A DNA stretch of 64,000 nucleotides from Pseudomonas putida (GTDB lineage Bacteria > Pseudomonadota > Gammaproteobacteria > Pseudomonadales > Pseudomonadaceae), in contig NZ_JANHKS010000002.1 of assembly GCF_028682175.1 (NCBI RefSeq), forward strand, positions 231,804-295,803, given 5' to 3'. The notes under the pieces are model-generated. The model was not told where the DNA came from, did no database searches, and worked only from the letters and a program-made list of their open reading frames with translations. A program made the position numbers and the translations under genes. How positions within the stretch are numbered: position 1 is the first letter of the stretch; every line of letters begins with the position of its first letter. This document shows positions 35,907 through 44,997 of the stretch, piece by piece.

Positions 35907-36686
35907 ATGCACGAATTCGAGAATCCCGATCACTGGGACGTCGCGGCAAAGCATTATCAGAAAACCGCACACCCCTTCACCGCGCATTTTGCAGAAGCAG
36001 CGCTCGCACGAGTCCCCCTGACGCCGCACAGCCGCGTGCTCGATGTGGCCACCGGCACCGGTGCCCTTGCGTTGGCTGCGGCACGAACCGGCGCACAGGT
36101 GCTGGCCACGGACTTTTCCGCCGGCATGGTGGCCTGTGTGAAAAGCGCAGGGCTTGCCAATGTGCAGGCCCGGGTCATGGACGGCCAGGCGCTCGATCTG
36201 CCAGACGCAAGCTTCGACGCGACGTTCTCGATCTTCGGTGTGATCATGTTTCCTGACTGGCGCAAGGGGCTGGCCGAGATGAATCGCGTCACGGCCATCG
36301 GGGGCCATGGCGTTGTCGCGACGTGGCAAGAGAGGGGTGCGGCGACGTTTCTGCTGTTGGGCAATGTGCGGCGAAAGCTTTTCCCGGATCGCCAGGGCAT
36401 GGCGATGCCCGAAGCGGTGAAAGCCTTGAGCGACCCACTGGATTTCGCCCGCGAACTGATCGCCGCCGGGTTTCGCGAGCCGGTCATCGAGAGTGTGACG
36501 CATGCCTATCAGCTGGAGGTAACGTCGCTCGACAACCCTGAGACGCTGTTTGGCATGTCGCCCGACTGGACCAGTCTGACCGACACAGAGAAGGCGGCAG
36601 TGGTTGCCGAGGTCAGGGCCATGGCGGGCGACGATCCTGTGCTGCCGATTCCATCTACCGCATTGATCGCGGTGGCGCGGCGGTAA
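35907..36686 (+). CDS. Class I SAM-dependent methyltransferase
   Basis: 259 residues. SAM-binding motif I is VLDVATGTGALALAAA; motif post-I ends in ATDFS; motif IV is FDATFSIFGVIMF. The fold is UbiE/Methyltransf_11-like. The substrate is unknown. The ATG at 35907 is preferred over 35886 because GAGG lies eight bases upstream and because 35886 would be inside the putative operator. It is divergent from the Rrf2 gene and probably controlled by it. Confidence 0.88.
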   Translation: MHEFENPDHWDVAAKHYQKTAHPFTAHFAEAALARVPLTPHSRVLDVATGTGALALAAARTGAQVLATDFSAGMVACVKSAGLANVQARVMDGQALDLPDASFDATFSIFGVIMFPDWRKGLAEMNRVTAIGGHGVVATWQERGAATFLLLGNVRRKLFPDRQGMAMPEAVKALSDPLDFARELIAAGFREPVIESVTHAYQLEVTSLDNPETLFGMSPDWTSLTDTEKAAVVAEVRAMAGDDPVLPIPSTALIAVARR

Positions 36687-36890
36687 GTATCACTACCTGG
36701 CCAAGCGATGCACGCTGGCGGACATCGAGTCCGCCTGCTGTTCATCGGCTTTTGCAGCTTTAACCGGCATTTCCCTTCAATCGACAACCCACCTGCTGTG
36801 GATTCCTTCGTTTGTATATTGCTGCCATCGGCACCCTCCCGAAGAATTGATCGTGCAATCAGATCATTCGGACAGGAAGGCCGAAACAAC

Positions 36891-37103
36891 ATGAATATGA
36901 GGTCAAAGCGGCAATTGGAAAGCTTGCGAAATGTGCGGGACTGGCATCTGAGCATGGCATTGCAAGCGCAGATAGGAGGCAGGATCAGCGAGTTCGAGTT
37001 CCACACCCGTTACTACCAATTGCTTAGCCCTGCTGTCGACATTGCTGAAGCAGGGGACGGAGCAAGCAGCGTCATCGCCCCGTCAATAGCGTACGAATAC
37101 TAG
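36891..37103 (+). CDS. Small conserved hypothetical protein, paralogue of the one at 19449-19667
   Basis: 70 residues beginning MNMRSKRQLESLRNVRDWHL, then GRISEFEFHTRYYQLLSPAV. The pattern SKRQ-ESLR--R-WHL--AL-AQ--GR, E--FH, Y-LL-PAV is shared with the protein at 19449-19667. GGAAGG is ten bases upstream. It has no recognised domain, no membrane segment and no cysteines. The 204 bases before it contain no other gene that I can support. Confidence 0.72.
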   Translation: MNMRSKRQLESLRNVRDWHLSMALQAQIGGRISEFEFHTRYYQLLSPAVDIAEAGDGASSVIAPSIAYEY

Positions 37104-37159
37104 CCCGCCATCGCGGGAAGACGGCAGCAAATCAGGCCAGCTTCCCGCACTCGACTCCT

Positions 37160-38161
37160 TCATGCCAGCCGCTCGAGATAGCTGGGCAATGGAGGCTCAG
37201 GCAAAACGGAAAGCACCTTCAAGCGTTGCAGCGTTCTCTCGCAGGCGCGCAGCAGGTGTTCCCTGAGATTGATCGCCGCCGACTCGCCCGTGCCGTAGAG
37301 CAACGACTCGAAGACCAGCCTGTGCTCGATCAACATGGCCTCGTCAGTGCTGGTGTTGAGCGCTTCGTGGAGGATCCTGCCGATACTCATCGGAATCTGG
37401 CTTTGTCGAATGACGGAAGCCATGCGGCCATTTCTCAGATTCGCAAGGCAGGTGACATGCAAGTCTTGCTCGATCGCCTCGATCTGAGCGCGGCTGACCG
37501 ACGGGCCAGCCTGCTGGGCAGCGACGATTCTCTCCAGCATCACCTGCAGCTCAGCGCGATCAAGCTGCCCTGCCCCTTGCTTGAGCGCATCCGGCTCCAG
37601 CAAGGCGCGCAGCTCGTAATCCTCGGTGACCGCCTGGGCCGTGAGCGGGCCCGCGAGCCATTGGGCGTAGGGCTCTTTTTCAACCAGGCCACGATCCTTC
37701 AAGCGCATCAGCGCTTCACGAATCACAGCGCGCCCCACTCCCAACTGGTCAGCGGCTCGCTGCTCGTCCAGGCGATAGTGCCCAAAGACCATGAAGCGGG
37801 TGACGCAGCTGGCCAACTCATCGTGGATGCGCTCGCTCAACGCTCGGTTGTCGATCAGTTCGAGCGATGGCTCCAGCCCGAGCAGCGCCCTGGTCACGGT
37901 CAGACGCTGAGGCGCGACGCCCTGGTTACCAGGATCGATGAGGTATCCCCTGCCCTCGAAGCGGCGGATCAGTCCTTCTTCGAAGAGCAGCGTCAATGCC
38001 TGCCGAACAGGTACCCGGCTGGTGCCGAACAGCTGCGCCAGCGGTGCTTCCACGATGACCAGGCCTGGCGTCGCAAGCCCTCCAAGTATCGCCTCACGCA
38101 GAGCGTTACGAATCATCTCGTATCGCGAAGCGCCACGATCTTCAGAGCTGGTTTCGAGCAT
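37160..38161 (-). CDS. GntR/FCD regulator with two winged-helix domains
   Basis: 333 residues from the ATG at 38161, chosen for AGGA eight bases upstream. Unlike usual FadR-type regulators (220-250 residues) it has two DNA-binding-like domains: the first about residues 14-80 (RNALREAILGG, TSRVPVRQALTLLFEEGLI), the second about 108-172 (VGRAVIREALMRLKDRGLV), followed by an FCD-like ligand domain (about 190-320). It is divergent from the amidase and its downstream operon and is their probable regulator. The repeated TAAATGTAC elements before the amidase are candidate sites. Confidence 0.88.
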   Translation of the reverse strand: MLETSSEDRGASRYEMIRNALREAILGGLATPGLVIVEAPLAQLFGTSRVPVRQALTLLFEEGLIRRFEGRGYLIDPGNQGVAPQRLTVTRALLGLEPSLELIDNRALSERIHDELASCVTRFMVFGHYRLDEQRAADQLGVGRAVIREALMRLKDRGLVEKEPYAQWLAGPLTAQAVTEDYELRALLEPDALKQGAGQLDRAELQVMLERIVAAQQAGPSVSRAQIEAIEQDLHVTCLANLRNGRMASVIRQSQIPMSIGRILHEALNTSTDEAMLIEHRLVFESLLYGTGESAAINLREHLLRACERTLQRLKVLSVLPEPPLPSYLERLA

Positions 38162-38467
38162 GGGTGAAATCCTGGACAGACAAGGCGCAAATTCTCTCAC
38201 AACGGCGCAGCTCCGTATCACACATCAAATGTCACCCCGCGAAGACCCCAAATGGTGCACGAGGTTACCAAACTGCCCACGAATGGATCTTTTCGTTACA
38301 CATACATTTATACCCAGCCGCGCCACTTCTCAACCTTCTGCCCGCCTTCAGCCGCATGGTTGAGCATCCCCAAGCAAAACACCCATATCAATGAGTGACA
38401 TGGCATGAACTGTGCCTATCAATAAATGTACCTATTTCGTAAATGTACATTATTGCAGGCAACAACC
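38162..38467. promoter_or_regulatory. Divergent control region of GntR and amidase genes with TAAATGTAC repeats
   Basis: About 306 bases without a gene. Two direct copies of TAAATGTAC (38423-38431 and 38440-38448) are spaced 17 bases apart, and the second is part of the 10-bp palindrome AATGTACATT (38442-38451). They lie 17-45 bases before the amidase start, a plausible GntR operator over the promoter. The stretch is clearly more A/T-rich than the flanking genes. Confidence 0.5.
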
Positions 38468-39817
38468 ATGTACTCAGATGCTCTGGCGTTGGCACAGCTG
38501 TATGCGACGGGCAAGGCAGATCCGGTGGAAATCGTCGAGTCGACGTTTGAACGGGCTGACAAATCTCCCGCGACCTTCATTTCCATGAGCCGCGACCGCG
38601 CCCGGCGGGAAGCTCTGGCTTCAAGGGCTCGCTGGCAGGCTGGTGAACCGCTGTCACCGCTGGACGGGGTGCCCACCGCCTGGAAGGACCTGTTCGACAT
38701 GTCCGGCTGCATCACCACCGCCGGCGCCAAGGTGCGCAAACATGCGGCTGCCGCCAGTGAAGATGCCGTGCTGGTCGCCATCCTGAGTCGGGCCGGCATG
38801 GTCAATGTGGGCAAGACCAACCTCAGCGAATTCGCCTATTCGGGGCTCGGTCTGAACCCGCATTTCGGCACCCCGCTACAGGGGGCCGAACCCGGGAACG
38901 AGCGGGCACCGGGCGGATCTTCGTCGGGTTCTGCAATCGCTGTCGCAGCAGACATCGTCCCCATCGCCATGGGGACTGATACCGCAGGCTCGATTCGCGT
39001 GCCTGCAGCCTTCAATGGCCTGGTCGGCTATCGAAGCAGCCGGCTTCGCTATCCGTCCGATGGCGTGTATCCACTGGCACGATCGCTCGACTCACTGGGG
39101 CCACTGGCCAAAAGTGTGCGAGACGTGATCTGCATCGACAACCTGCTGGTTGGCAGTGCCTGGGGCTCGGCACACCCGAGCCTGCCGCTGCGGGGCATAC
39201 GGCTCAGGGTCGACTCGCAACTGCTTGCAAACCTGCAGCTGGAACCTGCCGTTCGCACCAACCTCACCAATGCCCTCCTGCGGCTGGAGCGGGCCGGCGC
39301 CGTCATCGAAGATCGCCCGGTAGCCGCCTTCGCCAGGGCCATGGAGCTCATTGAAACGGTGGGCTGGCCGGGTAGCGCCGAAGCGTTCTGCTTGCACCAG
39401 GCATTGCTGGACAGCCCCGACGCTGAGCAGCTCGACCCGCGTGTCCGACGTCGGCTGGAGGCCGCCCGGGACTTCCCTGCCTTCAAGCAGATTCGCCTCT
39501 ACCAGGCATCGGAGCGGCTGCGTGCCGAACTCGCCGCCGAGCTTGATGGCGCGCTGTTGATCACGCCGACGGTGGCCCACGTAGCGCCCCTCATGGCTGC
39601 GCTGCTGCTCGATGACGACCTGTTTGCCAAGACCAATCTCGCCACGCTGCGCCTGACCATGCCAGGCAGCCTGCTCGACATGCCAGGCGTTGCCCTCCCC
39701 AACGGCACAGACGCCACAGGCTTGCCTACCAGCCTTCTGCTTTCGGCGCCCAGCGGCCAGGACGATTACCTGTTGCGCGCCGCGTTGGCCATCGAGCCGC
39801 TGGTACGCGCGGCCTGA
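38468..39817 (+). CDS. Amidase signature family hydrolase
   Basis: 449 residues. The Ser-cis-Ser-Lys triad is visible: K73 (PTAWKDLFD), the cis-Ser in GGSSSGSA (S151-S153) and the nucleophile S175 (GTDTAGSIR). It hydrolyses a C-N bond of a small amide, ureide or carbamoyl compound; GatA function is unlikely because no GatB or GatC is near. CAGG precedes the ATG. It opens a gene series with a deacetylase, transporter and dehydrogenases and is divergent from the GntR regulator; 77 bases separate it from the next gene. Confidence 0.9.
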   Translation: MYSDALALAQLYATGKADPVEIVESTFERADKSPATFISMSRDRARREALASRARWQAGEPLSPLDGVPTAWKDLFDMSGCITTAGAKVRKHAAAASEDAVLVAILSRAGMVNVGKTNLSEFAYSGLGLNPHFGTPLQGAEPGNERAPGGSSSGSAIAVAADIVPIAMGTDTAGSIRVPAAFNGLVGYRSSRLRYPSDGVYPLARSLDSLGPLAKSVRDVICIDNLLVGSAWGSAHPSLPLRGIRLRVDSQLLANLQLEPAVRTNLTNALLRLERAGAVIEDRPVAAFARAMELIETVGWPGSAEAFCLHQALLDSPDAEQLDPRVRRRLEAARDFPAFKQIRLYQASERLRAELAAELDGALLITPTVAHVAPLMAALLLDDDLFAKTNLATLRLTMPGSLLDMPGVALPNGTDATGLPTSLLLSAPSGQDDYLLRAALAIEPLVRAA

Positions 39818-39894
39818 CCCTTTTCTGCCTGAGGACGAAAGGCCCGGCTTTCGCCCTTGAACCTGTATCGCCCGGGGTATTGGAGGACTGATCC

Positions 39895-40776
39895 ATGGCT
39901 AAAGAAATTCTGGTTTCCATTGGTGTCGATGTGGACGCCGTTGCTGGCTGGCTGGGCTCGTACGGCGGCGAAGATTCGCCGGACGATATCTCCCGTGGCC
40001 TGTTCGCCGGCGAGGTCGGCGCGCCGCGTCTGCTCAAGCTGTTCGAACGCTACGGCCTGCGCACCACCTGGTTCATTCCCGGGCACTCGGTGGAAACCTT
40101 CCCCGAGCAGATGAAAGCGGTGGCCGATGCCGGACACGAGATCGGCATCCACGGCTACAGCCACGAAAACCCTATCGCGATGACGCCTGAACAGGAAGAA
40201 ATCGTCCTGGACAAGTCCATCGAACTGATCACCCAACTGGCCGGCAAACGTCCGACCGGCTACGTGGCGCCCTGGTGGGAATTCAGCAACGTGACCAACG
40301 AGCTGCTGCTGAAAAAAGGTATCAAGTACGACCACAGCCTGATGCACAACGACTTCACCCCTTACTACGTACGCGTGAAGGACAGCTGGACCAAGATCGA
40401 CTACAGCGCCCACCCGGACACCTGGATGAAACCTCTGGTGCGCGGGCAGGAAACCGATCTGGTGGAGATTCCGGCCAACTGGTACCTCGACGACCTGCCG
40501 CCAATGATGTTCATCAAGAAGGCACCGAACAGCCACGGGTTCGTGAACCCGCGCGACATCGAGCAAATGTGGCGCGACCAGTTCGACTGGGTCTATCGCG
40601 AAATGGACTACGCGGTGTTCCCGATCACCATTCACCCCGACGTCTCCGGCCGCCCGCAAGTGCTGATGATGCTGGAGCGGCTCATCGACCACATGAAAGC
40701 CCACGACGGTGTGCGCTTCGTGACCATGGACGAAATTGCCGACGACTTCCTCAAACGTAATCCCCGTCAGCGCTGA
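39895..40776 (+). CDS. NodB-type polysaccharide deacetylase family protein (PuuE/HpPgdA-like)
   Basis: 293 residues. Metal and catalytic motifs: VDVDAV near the N-terminus (D12 and D14), HGYSH (H86 and H90) and GYVAPWW. The overall length and the [14 protein letters not shown] and [13 protein letters not shown] segments match the PuuE/HpPgdA branch, which are cytoplasmic and act on small molecules or unusual glycans rather than cell wall (PuuE is a zinc-independent allantoinase). No signal peptide. A perfect GGAGG lies eight bases upstream. Neighbouring amidase suggests successive hydrolysis of an amide-type substrate. Confidence 0.88.
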   Translation: MAKEILVSIGVDVDAVAGWLGSYGGEDSPDDISRGLFAGEVGAPRLLKLFERYGLRTTWFIPGHSVETFPEQMKAVADAGHEIGIHGYSHENPIAMTPEQEEIVLDKSIELITQLAGKRPTGYVAPWWEFSNVTNELLLKKGIKYDHSLMHNDFTPYYVRVKDSWTKIDYSAHPDTWMKPLVRGQETDLVEIPANWYLDDLPPMMFIKKAPNSHGFVNPRDIEQMWRDQFDWVYREMDYAVFPITIHPDVSGRPQVLMMLERLIDHMKAHDGVRFVTMDEIADDFLKRNPRQR

Positions 40777-40803
40777 CCTGACGCCTCCTGCGAGATTGCC
40801 CCT

Positions 40804-42159
40804 ATGACCACGCACATCACAACGCCGACACAATCGATGGATTCTGCTGACTGGAAGCCCGTGCAACTGGCGACCAAAGACGTGACCTACGCGACCTGGA
40901 TCGCATTTTTTGCCTGGGTCTTTGCCGTTTACGATTTCATCCTGTTCGGCACGCTGCTGCCGGTCATGGGCGGGCACTTCAGCTGGAACGAAGCCGAACA
41001 GGCTGAAATCGCCACCTGGGTAGCGGCGGGAGGCGCGGTGATCGCCTTTGCCATCGGGCCTGTCGTGGACCGTATCGGTCGCCGTGGCGGCATCATGTTC
41101 ACCATCGGCGGCGCCGCGTTGTGCTCGGCGCTCACCGCCCTGTGCGCCGGCATGGGCAAAGGCGCGCTGATCGGCGTGCGATCGGTGGCAGGCCTTGGGT
41201 ATGCCGAGGAAGGTGTGAACGCCACGTACCTGACGGAGATTTACGCCGCTTCGACCGATCCGAAACTGATCAAGCGTCGCGGCTTCGTCTACAGCCTGGT
41301 GCAAAGCGGCTGGCCGGTGGGCGCGCTCATCGCTGCGGGCCTGACGGCGTTGTTGCTGCCGAGCATCGGTTGGCAGGGCTGCTTCATCTTTGCCGCCGTG
41401 CCTGCGTTCATCATCGCGATACTGGCTCGCAAACTGAAGGAGAGCCCGCAATTCCAGGTGCACCAGCGCATCGTGCAGTTGCGCAAAGCCGGTCAGGATG
41501 CGCAGGCCCGCGGCCTGGCTCGCGAGTATGGCGTTGACTACGACGACCACGCCAAAGCCGGTGTGGCGGCAGCCTTCCGCGGCGCGGCCCTTCGGCCCAC
41601 GGTGATCCTGAGCCTGGCGATCCTGCTCAACTGGTCGGCGATCCAGGTATTCAGCGTGCTGGGTACTTCGGTGATCGTGAGTGTCCACGGCCTGTCGTTC
41701 GAGAATTCGTTGTGGATTCTGGTGCTGTCCAACCTCGTCGGCTTTATCGGCTACCTGTTCCACGGCTGGCTAGGCGACCGGATTGGCCGACGCAACACTG
41801 TCGCGATCGGCTGGATGCTGGGCGGCCTGGCGTTCTTCGCGATGATTCAGGCGCCCAGTGATCTGGTGATCGTGGTCACGCTCTACAGCCTGGGGCTGTT
41901 TTTCCTGACAGGCCCTTATTCGGCCATGCTGTTCTTCATGGGCGAAAGCTTCCCTACCAGCATCCGTGCAACGGGCGGCGCCATCGTGCATGCCATGGGG
42001 CCGGTCGGTGCCATCCTCGCAGGCCTGGGCATCACCAGCGTGCTGTCCACCGGCGGCCAATGGCACAGCGCTGCCCTGTGGTTCGGTGCACTGCCTTGCT
42101 TCCTGTCTGGTGTGGTGATGTTGGCTGCGCGCCACGTCGAACCCTCCAGCGTCAAATGA
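40804..42159 (+). CDS. MFS transporter
   Basis: 451 residues, twelve hydrophobic segments. MFS loop motif GPVVDRIGRRGG between TM2 and TM3 and GWLGDRIGRRNT in the second half. The central loop is long and polar (about residues 205-260). It is close to aromatic-acid or metabolite:proton symporters. Placed 27 bases after the deacetylase gene and 14 before an SDR gene, it is the likely importer of the substrate handled by this operon. Confidence 0.9.
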   Translation: MTTHITTPTQSMDSADWKPVQLATKDVTYATWIAFFAWVFAVYDFILFGTLLPVMGGHFSWNEAEQAEIATWVAAGGAVIAFAIGPVVDRIGRRGGIMFTIGGAALCSALTALCAGMGKGALIGVRSVAGLGYAEEGVNATYLTEIYAASTDPKLIKRRGFVYSLVQSGWPVGALIAAGLTALLLPSIGWQGCFIFAAVPAFIIAILARKLKESPQFQVHQRIVQLRKAGQDAQARGLAREYGVDYDDHAKAGVAAAFRGAALRPTVILSLAILLNWSAIQVFSVLGTSVIVSVHGLSFENSLWILVLSNLVGFIGYLFHGWLGDRIGRRNTVAIGWMLGGLAFFAMIQAPSDLVIVVTLYSLGLFFLTGPYSAMLFFMGESFPTSIRATGGAIVHAMGPVGAILAGLGITSVLSTGGQWHSAALWFGALPCFLSGVVMLAARHVEPSSVK

Positions 42160-42173
42160 TCGGAGAGACCTAG

Positions 42174-42938
42174 ATGAAAACTCACTCACCTGTCGCATTA
42201 ATTACCGGCGCGGCGAGCGGCATCGGCCAGGCGCTGGCCGTGGCCTACGCCGAGCGCGGGATACGCGTGGTCGGCGGCTACTTCGCGGGCGACGCCCATG
42301 ACCCGGAGCACACCCGCCACCTGGTCGAAGCGGCCGGCGGACAATGCCTGATGCTGGCAGCCGATGTGACCGACAGCGCCTCGCTGGATGCGCTGGCGGC
42401 TGCCGCCATCGAACACTTCGGGCGCCTCGACTGCGCGGTGGCCAACGCAGGCTTGCTGCGCCGGGCGCCGCTGCTGGAAATGACCGATGAACGCTGGAAC
42501 GAAATGCTCGACGTGGATCTGACCGGCGTGATGCGCACCTTCAGAGCCGCCGTGCGACACATGCAAGGCGGCTCGCTGGTTGCCATTTCCTCCATCGCCG
42601 GCGGTGTCTATGGCTGGCAGGATCACGCGCATTACGCTGCCGCCAAAGCCGGCGTGCCGGGCCTGTGCCGCTCACTGGCCGTGGAGCTGGCCGGACGCGG
42701 TATTCGCTGCAACGCCGTGATCCCGGGGCTGATCGAAACACCGCAGTCGCTGGATGCCAAGAACTCCCTGGGGCCTGAGGGCCTGGCACAGGCCGCCCGC
42801 GCCATTCCCCTTGGCCGGGTTGGCAAGGCGCGGGAAGTGGCCGACCTGGTGCGTTTTCTGACCAGTGACGAATCCACCTACATCACCGGCCAAAGCATCA
42901 TCATCGACGGCGGCCTGACCGTCCGCTGGCCTGAATAG
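42174..42938 (+). CDS. Short-chain dehydrogenase/reductase (first of a tandem pair)
   Basis: 254 residues. TGAASGIG cofactor loop, VANAG in place of NNAG, catalytic Ser (AISSIAG) and YAAAK. Classical SDR; the region after the second beta strand (VVGGYFAG) lacks an acidic residue, which leaves NADP use possible. GGAGAG is well placed before the ATG. Only nine bases separate it from a second SDR gene; the two share the general fold but are clearly diverged, so they probably catalyse different steps. Confidence 0.9.
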   Translation: MKTHSPVALITGAASGIGQALAVAYAERGIRVVGGYFAGDAHDPEHTRHLVEAAGGQCLMLAADVTDSASLDALAAAAIEHFGRLDCAVANAGLLRRAPLLEMTDERWNEMLDVDLTGVMRTFRAAVRHMQGGSLVAISSIAGGVYGWQDHAHYAAAKAGVPGLCRSLAVELAGRGIRCNAVIPGLIETPQSLDAKNSLGPEGLAQAARAIPLGRVGKAREVADLVRFLTSDESTYITGQSIIIDGGLTVRWPE

Positions 42939-42947
42939 GAACCGCTC

Positions 42948-43697
42948 ATGAAAGCTCTACACAATCGCCGCGCCGTGATCACCGGCGCGGCCAGCGGCAT
43001 CGGCGCCGCCATTGCCCTGGCCTATGCCGAAGCAGGCGCACGCCTGGTCTTGTGCGACCGCGATGCCCAGCGGCTCGCCAACACCGCGCAGCAATGCCGA
43101 GCCCTCGGTGTCGACGTTGAGGAATGCGTGGCGGATGTCGGTACGGTCGACGGTGCCCGTGCCGGTGTCGATGCCTGCGTTGCCCGTTACGAGGGCATCG
43201 ACATTCTGGTCAACAACGCCGGCATGCTGACCCAGGCCCCCTGTGTCGACCTGACCCAGGCCATGTGGGACGACATGCTGCGCATCGACCTGACCAGCGT
43301 GTTCATCGCCAGCCAGCGCGCCCTGCCCCACATGCTCTCGCAGCAGTGGGGGCGCATCATCAACGTGGCTTCGCAACTGGGCATCAAGGGCGGCGCCGAG
43401 TTGTGCCATTACGCAGCGGCCAAGGCCGGCGTCATCGGGTTCACCAAGTCGCTGGCGCTGGAAGTGGGCAAACAGAATGTGCTGGTCAACGCAATCGCGC
43501 CCGGCCCTATCGAAACCCCGCTGGTGGATGGCATCAGCCAGGCCTGGAAAGAGGCCAAGGCCAAGGAACTGCCCCTGGGCCGCTTCGGCAAAGCCCATGA
43601 GGTCGCCCCCATCGCGGTGCTGTTGGCAAGCGAACCGGGCGGCAATCTGTTCGTCGGTCAGACCTTGGGCCCCAACTCCGGCGACGTCATGCCCTGA
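42948..43697 (+). CDS. Short-chain dehydrogenase/reductase (second of a tandem pair)
   Basis: 249 residues. TGAASGIG loop, LCDRD (acidic end of beta-2, NAD preference likely), NNAGM, catalytic INVASQLG serine and YAAAK. AGGA ribosome binding site. It follows the first SDR by nine bases and precedes the CxxC mini-protein by eleven, all in one operon. Confidence 0.9.
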   Translation: MKALHNRRAVITGAASGIGAAIALAYAEAGARLVLCDRDAQRLANTAQQCRALGVDVEECVADVGTVDGARAGVDACVARYEGIDILVNNAGMLTQAPCVDLTQAMWDDMLRIDLTSVFIASQRALPHMLSQQWGRIINVASQLGIKGGAELCHYAAAKAGVIGFTKSLALEVGKQNVLVNAIAPGPIETPLVDGISQAWKEAKAKELPLGRFGKAHEVAPIAVLLASEPGGNLFVGQTLGPNSGDVMP

Positions 43698-43708
43698 GGA
43701 GAACCACG

Positions 43709-44008
43709 ATGTGCGGCTTGTGCGGTTTGATCGGCGAAGAGAGTCACTGGAGTGATCCTCTGATGGCAACCCTGCCCCGCAGGCGAGAACGTCTGCGCAG
43801 GATTCAGGCAATCAACCGGATACTCAAGCCCTTCCGGCTGACGGTATCCGACGTCCAGGGCGCCTCGTATCTTCTGCAGGGAGCGACGGGGCGGCAGGCG
43901 CTGGCGAACGGTCTGGAAGAACTGTGGCAACAGGCCGAGCTGTTGATCGGGCGTCCTCTCGATCCGTTCGCCGAAACGATCCTCACAGCCTTGGAGCGCC
44001 CCGCATGA
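43709..44008 (+). CDS. Small MCGLCG protein preceding the CobW-type GTPase
   Basis: 99 residues starting MCGLCGLIGEESHWSD. The rest is helical and basic (PRRRERLRRIQAINRIL) with no membrane segment. The first residues imitate class II glutamine amidotransferases (Cys2 nucleophile, MCGIxG), but the remaining glutaminase fold is missing, so a CxxC metal- or partner-binding role is more plausible. GAGGAG is seven bases upstream and the stop overlaps the GTPase start as ATGA, so the two proteins are made together. I know of similar short proteins beside CobW genes but of no assigned function. Confidence 0.75.
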   Translation: MCGLCGLIGEESHWSDPLMATLPRRRERLRRIQAINRILKPFRLTVSDVQGASYLLQGATGRQALANGLEELWQQAELLIGRPLDPFAETILTALERPA

Positions 44009-44997
44009 GCCTGCCGGTCAGTGTCATCACAGGATTCCTGGGCAGCGGCAAGACCACGCTGCTCAACCGTCTGCTGGCGGGCCAGTCGTTCGGTGATACC
44101 GCGCTTCTGATCAATGAGTTTGGCGACATCGGCATCGACCATCTGTTGGTCGAGGAAGTCGCGCCCGGCACGGTGCTGCTGCCGGGAGGTTGCGTCTGTT
44201 GTTCGGTGCAAGGCGATCTCAAACAGGCATTGCTCGACCTTCACGCCCGCCGTGAACGAGGTGAAGTGCCTGCGTTCAAGCGGGTGGTGCTGGAGACCAC
44301 CGGGCTGGCCAATCCGGCCCCTATTCTCTCAACCCTGCTGCGCGACCCTCAGTTGCGCGGCCGCTTTCACATCGCCCTGCTGATCACGGTGGTAGACGCC
44401 GAGCATGCGTCGATGCAGCAACGCCTTCACCCCGAATGGCTGGTCCAGGTCACCGCCGCCGATCGCCTGCTGCTGAGCAAGGCCGATCGGGTGGACGCTC
44501 CCGCCATCGAGGTATTGCAATCAAGGCTGCGCGCACTCAATCCGACCGCCTCCCAGGCGTTCACCCATGAGATCCACGAAGGCGATCAGATGCTACTGGG
44601 GGAAGGTGCGCGAGGCGCCTCGGCAGCAGACGAAGTGCAAGGCTGGCAGCTATTTTCCCCGGTCAACCAGCAACGCCACGGCAACGCAGAGGTCTGCTGC
44701 CTGACCTTTGACGCGCCGCTGGACTGGGTCGATTTTGGGGTGTGGTTATCGATGCTGCTAAGATGCCACGGCGATCGCATACTCAGGGTCAAAGGCATTC
44801 TCGATGTGATCGACTCACCCCATCCCATCGTCATCCATGGGGTGCAACACACGCTTCATGCGCCACTTCACCTGAGCGCCTGGCCCGCCAGCCACGAACG
44901 CTGCTCCCGGCTGGTGTTCATTGTCCGGGACCTGGACACGAATCTGCTTCGCCGCTCCTTCAACGCATTCATTGGCAATACTGGAATCGCTGCATGA
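44005..44997 (+). CDS. CobW/COG0523-family GTPase (metallochaperone)
   Basis: 330 residues. Walker A GFLGSGKTT (11-19), the CxCC metal-binding motif GGCVCC (C63, C65, C66) and the NEFG segment (37-40) define COG0523. G4 is SKAD instead of NKxD. A CobW C-terminal domain follows from about 235. These GTPases deliver zinc, cobalt or iron to a target enzyme. No Zur box or cobalamin genes are near. In this operon the clients could be the deacetylase or the solute-binding-like protein. It overlaps both neighbours by ATGA. Confidence 0.92.
   Translation: MSLPVSVITGFLGSGKTTLLNRLLAGQSFGDTALLINEFGDIGIDHLLVEEVAPGTVLLPGGCVCCSVQGDLKQALLDLHARRERGEVPAFKRVVLETTGLANPAPILSTLLRDPQLRGRFHIALLITVVDAEHASMQQRLHPEWLVQVTAADRLLLSKADRVDAPAIEVLQSRLRALNPTASQAFTHEIHEGDQMLLGEGARGASAADEVQGWQLFSPVNQQRHGNAEVCCLTFDAPLDWVDFGVWLSMLLRCHGDRILRVKGILDVIDSPHPIVIHGVQHTLHAPLHLSAWPASHERCSRLVFIVRDLDTNLLRRSFNAFIGNTGIAA

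Noticed and set aside
38468..39817. Amidase as GatA subunit of tRNA amidotransferase
   Set aside because: No gatB or gatC gene is near and context is catabolic with a divergent GntR regulator.
39766..41763. A very long open frame (665 codons) on the minus strand opposite the amidase end, deacetylase and MFS genes
   Set aside because: The plus strand carries clear family motifs in the same region; the minus frame has low-complexity, His/Arg/Gln-rich translation typical of a shadow frame in G+C-rich DNA.
43709..44008. MCGLCG protein as a class II glutamine amidotransferase
   Set aside because: Only the first residues fit; at 99 residues the glutaminase domain cannot be present and later motifs are missing.
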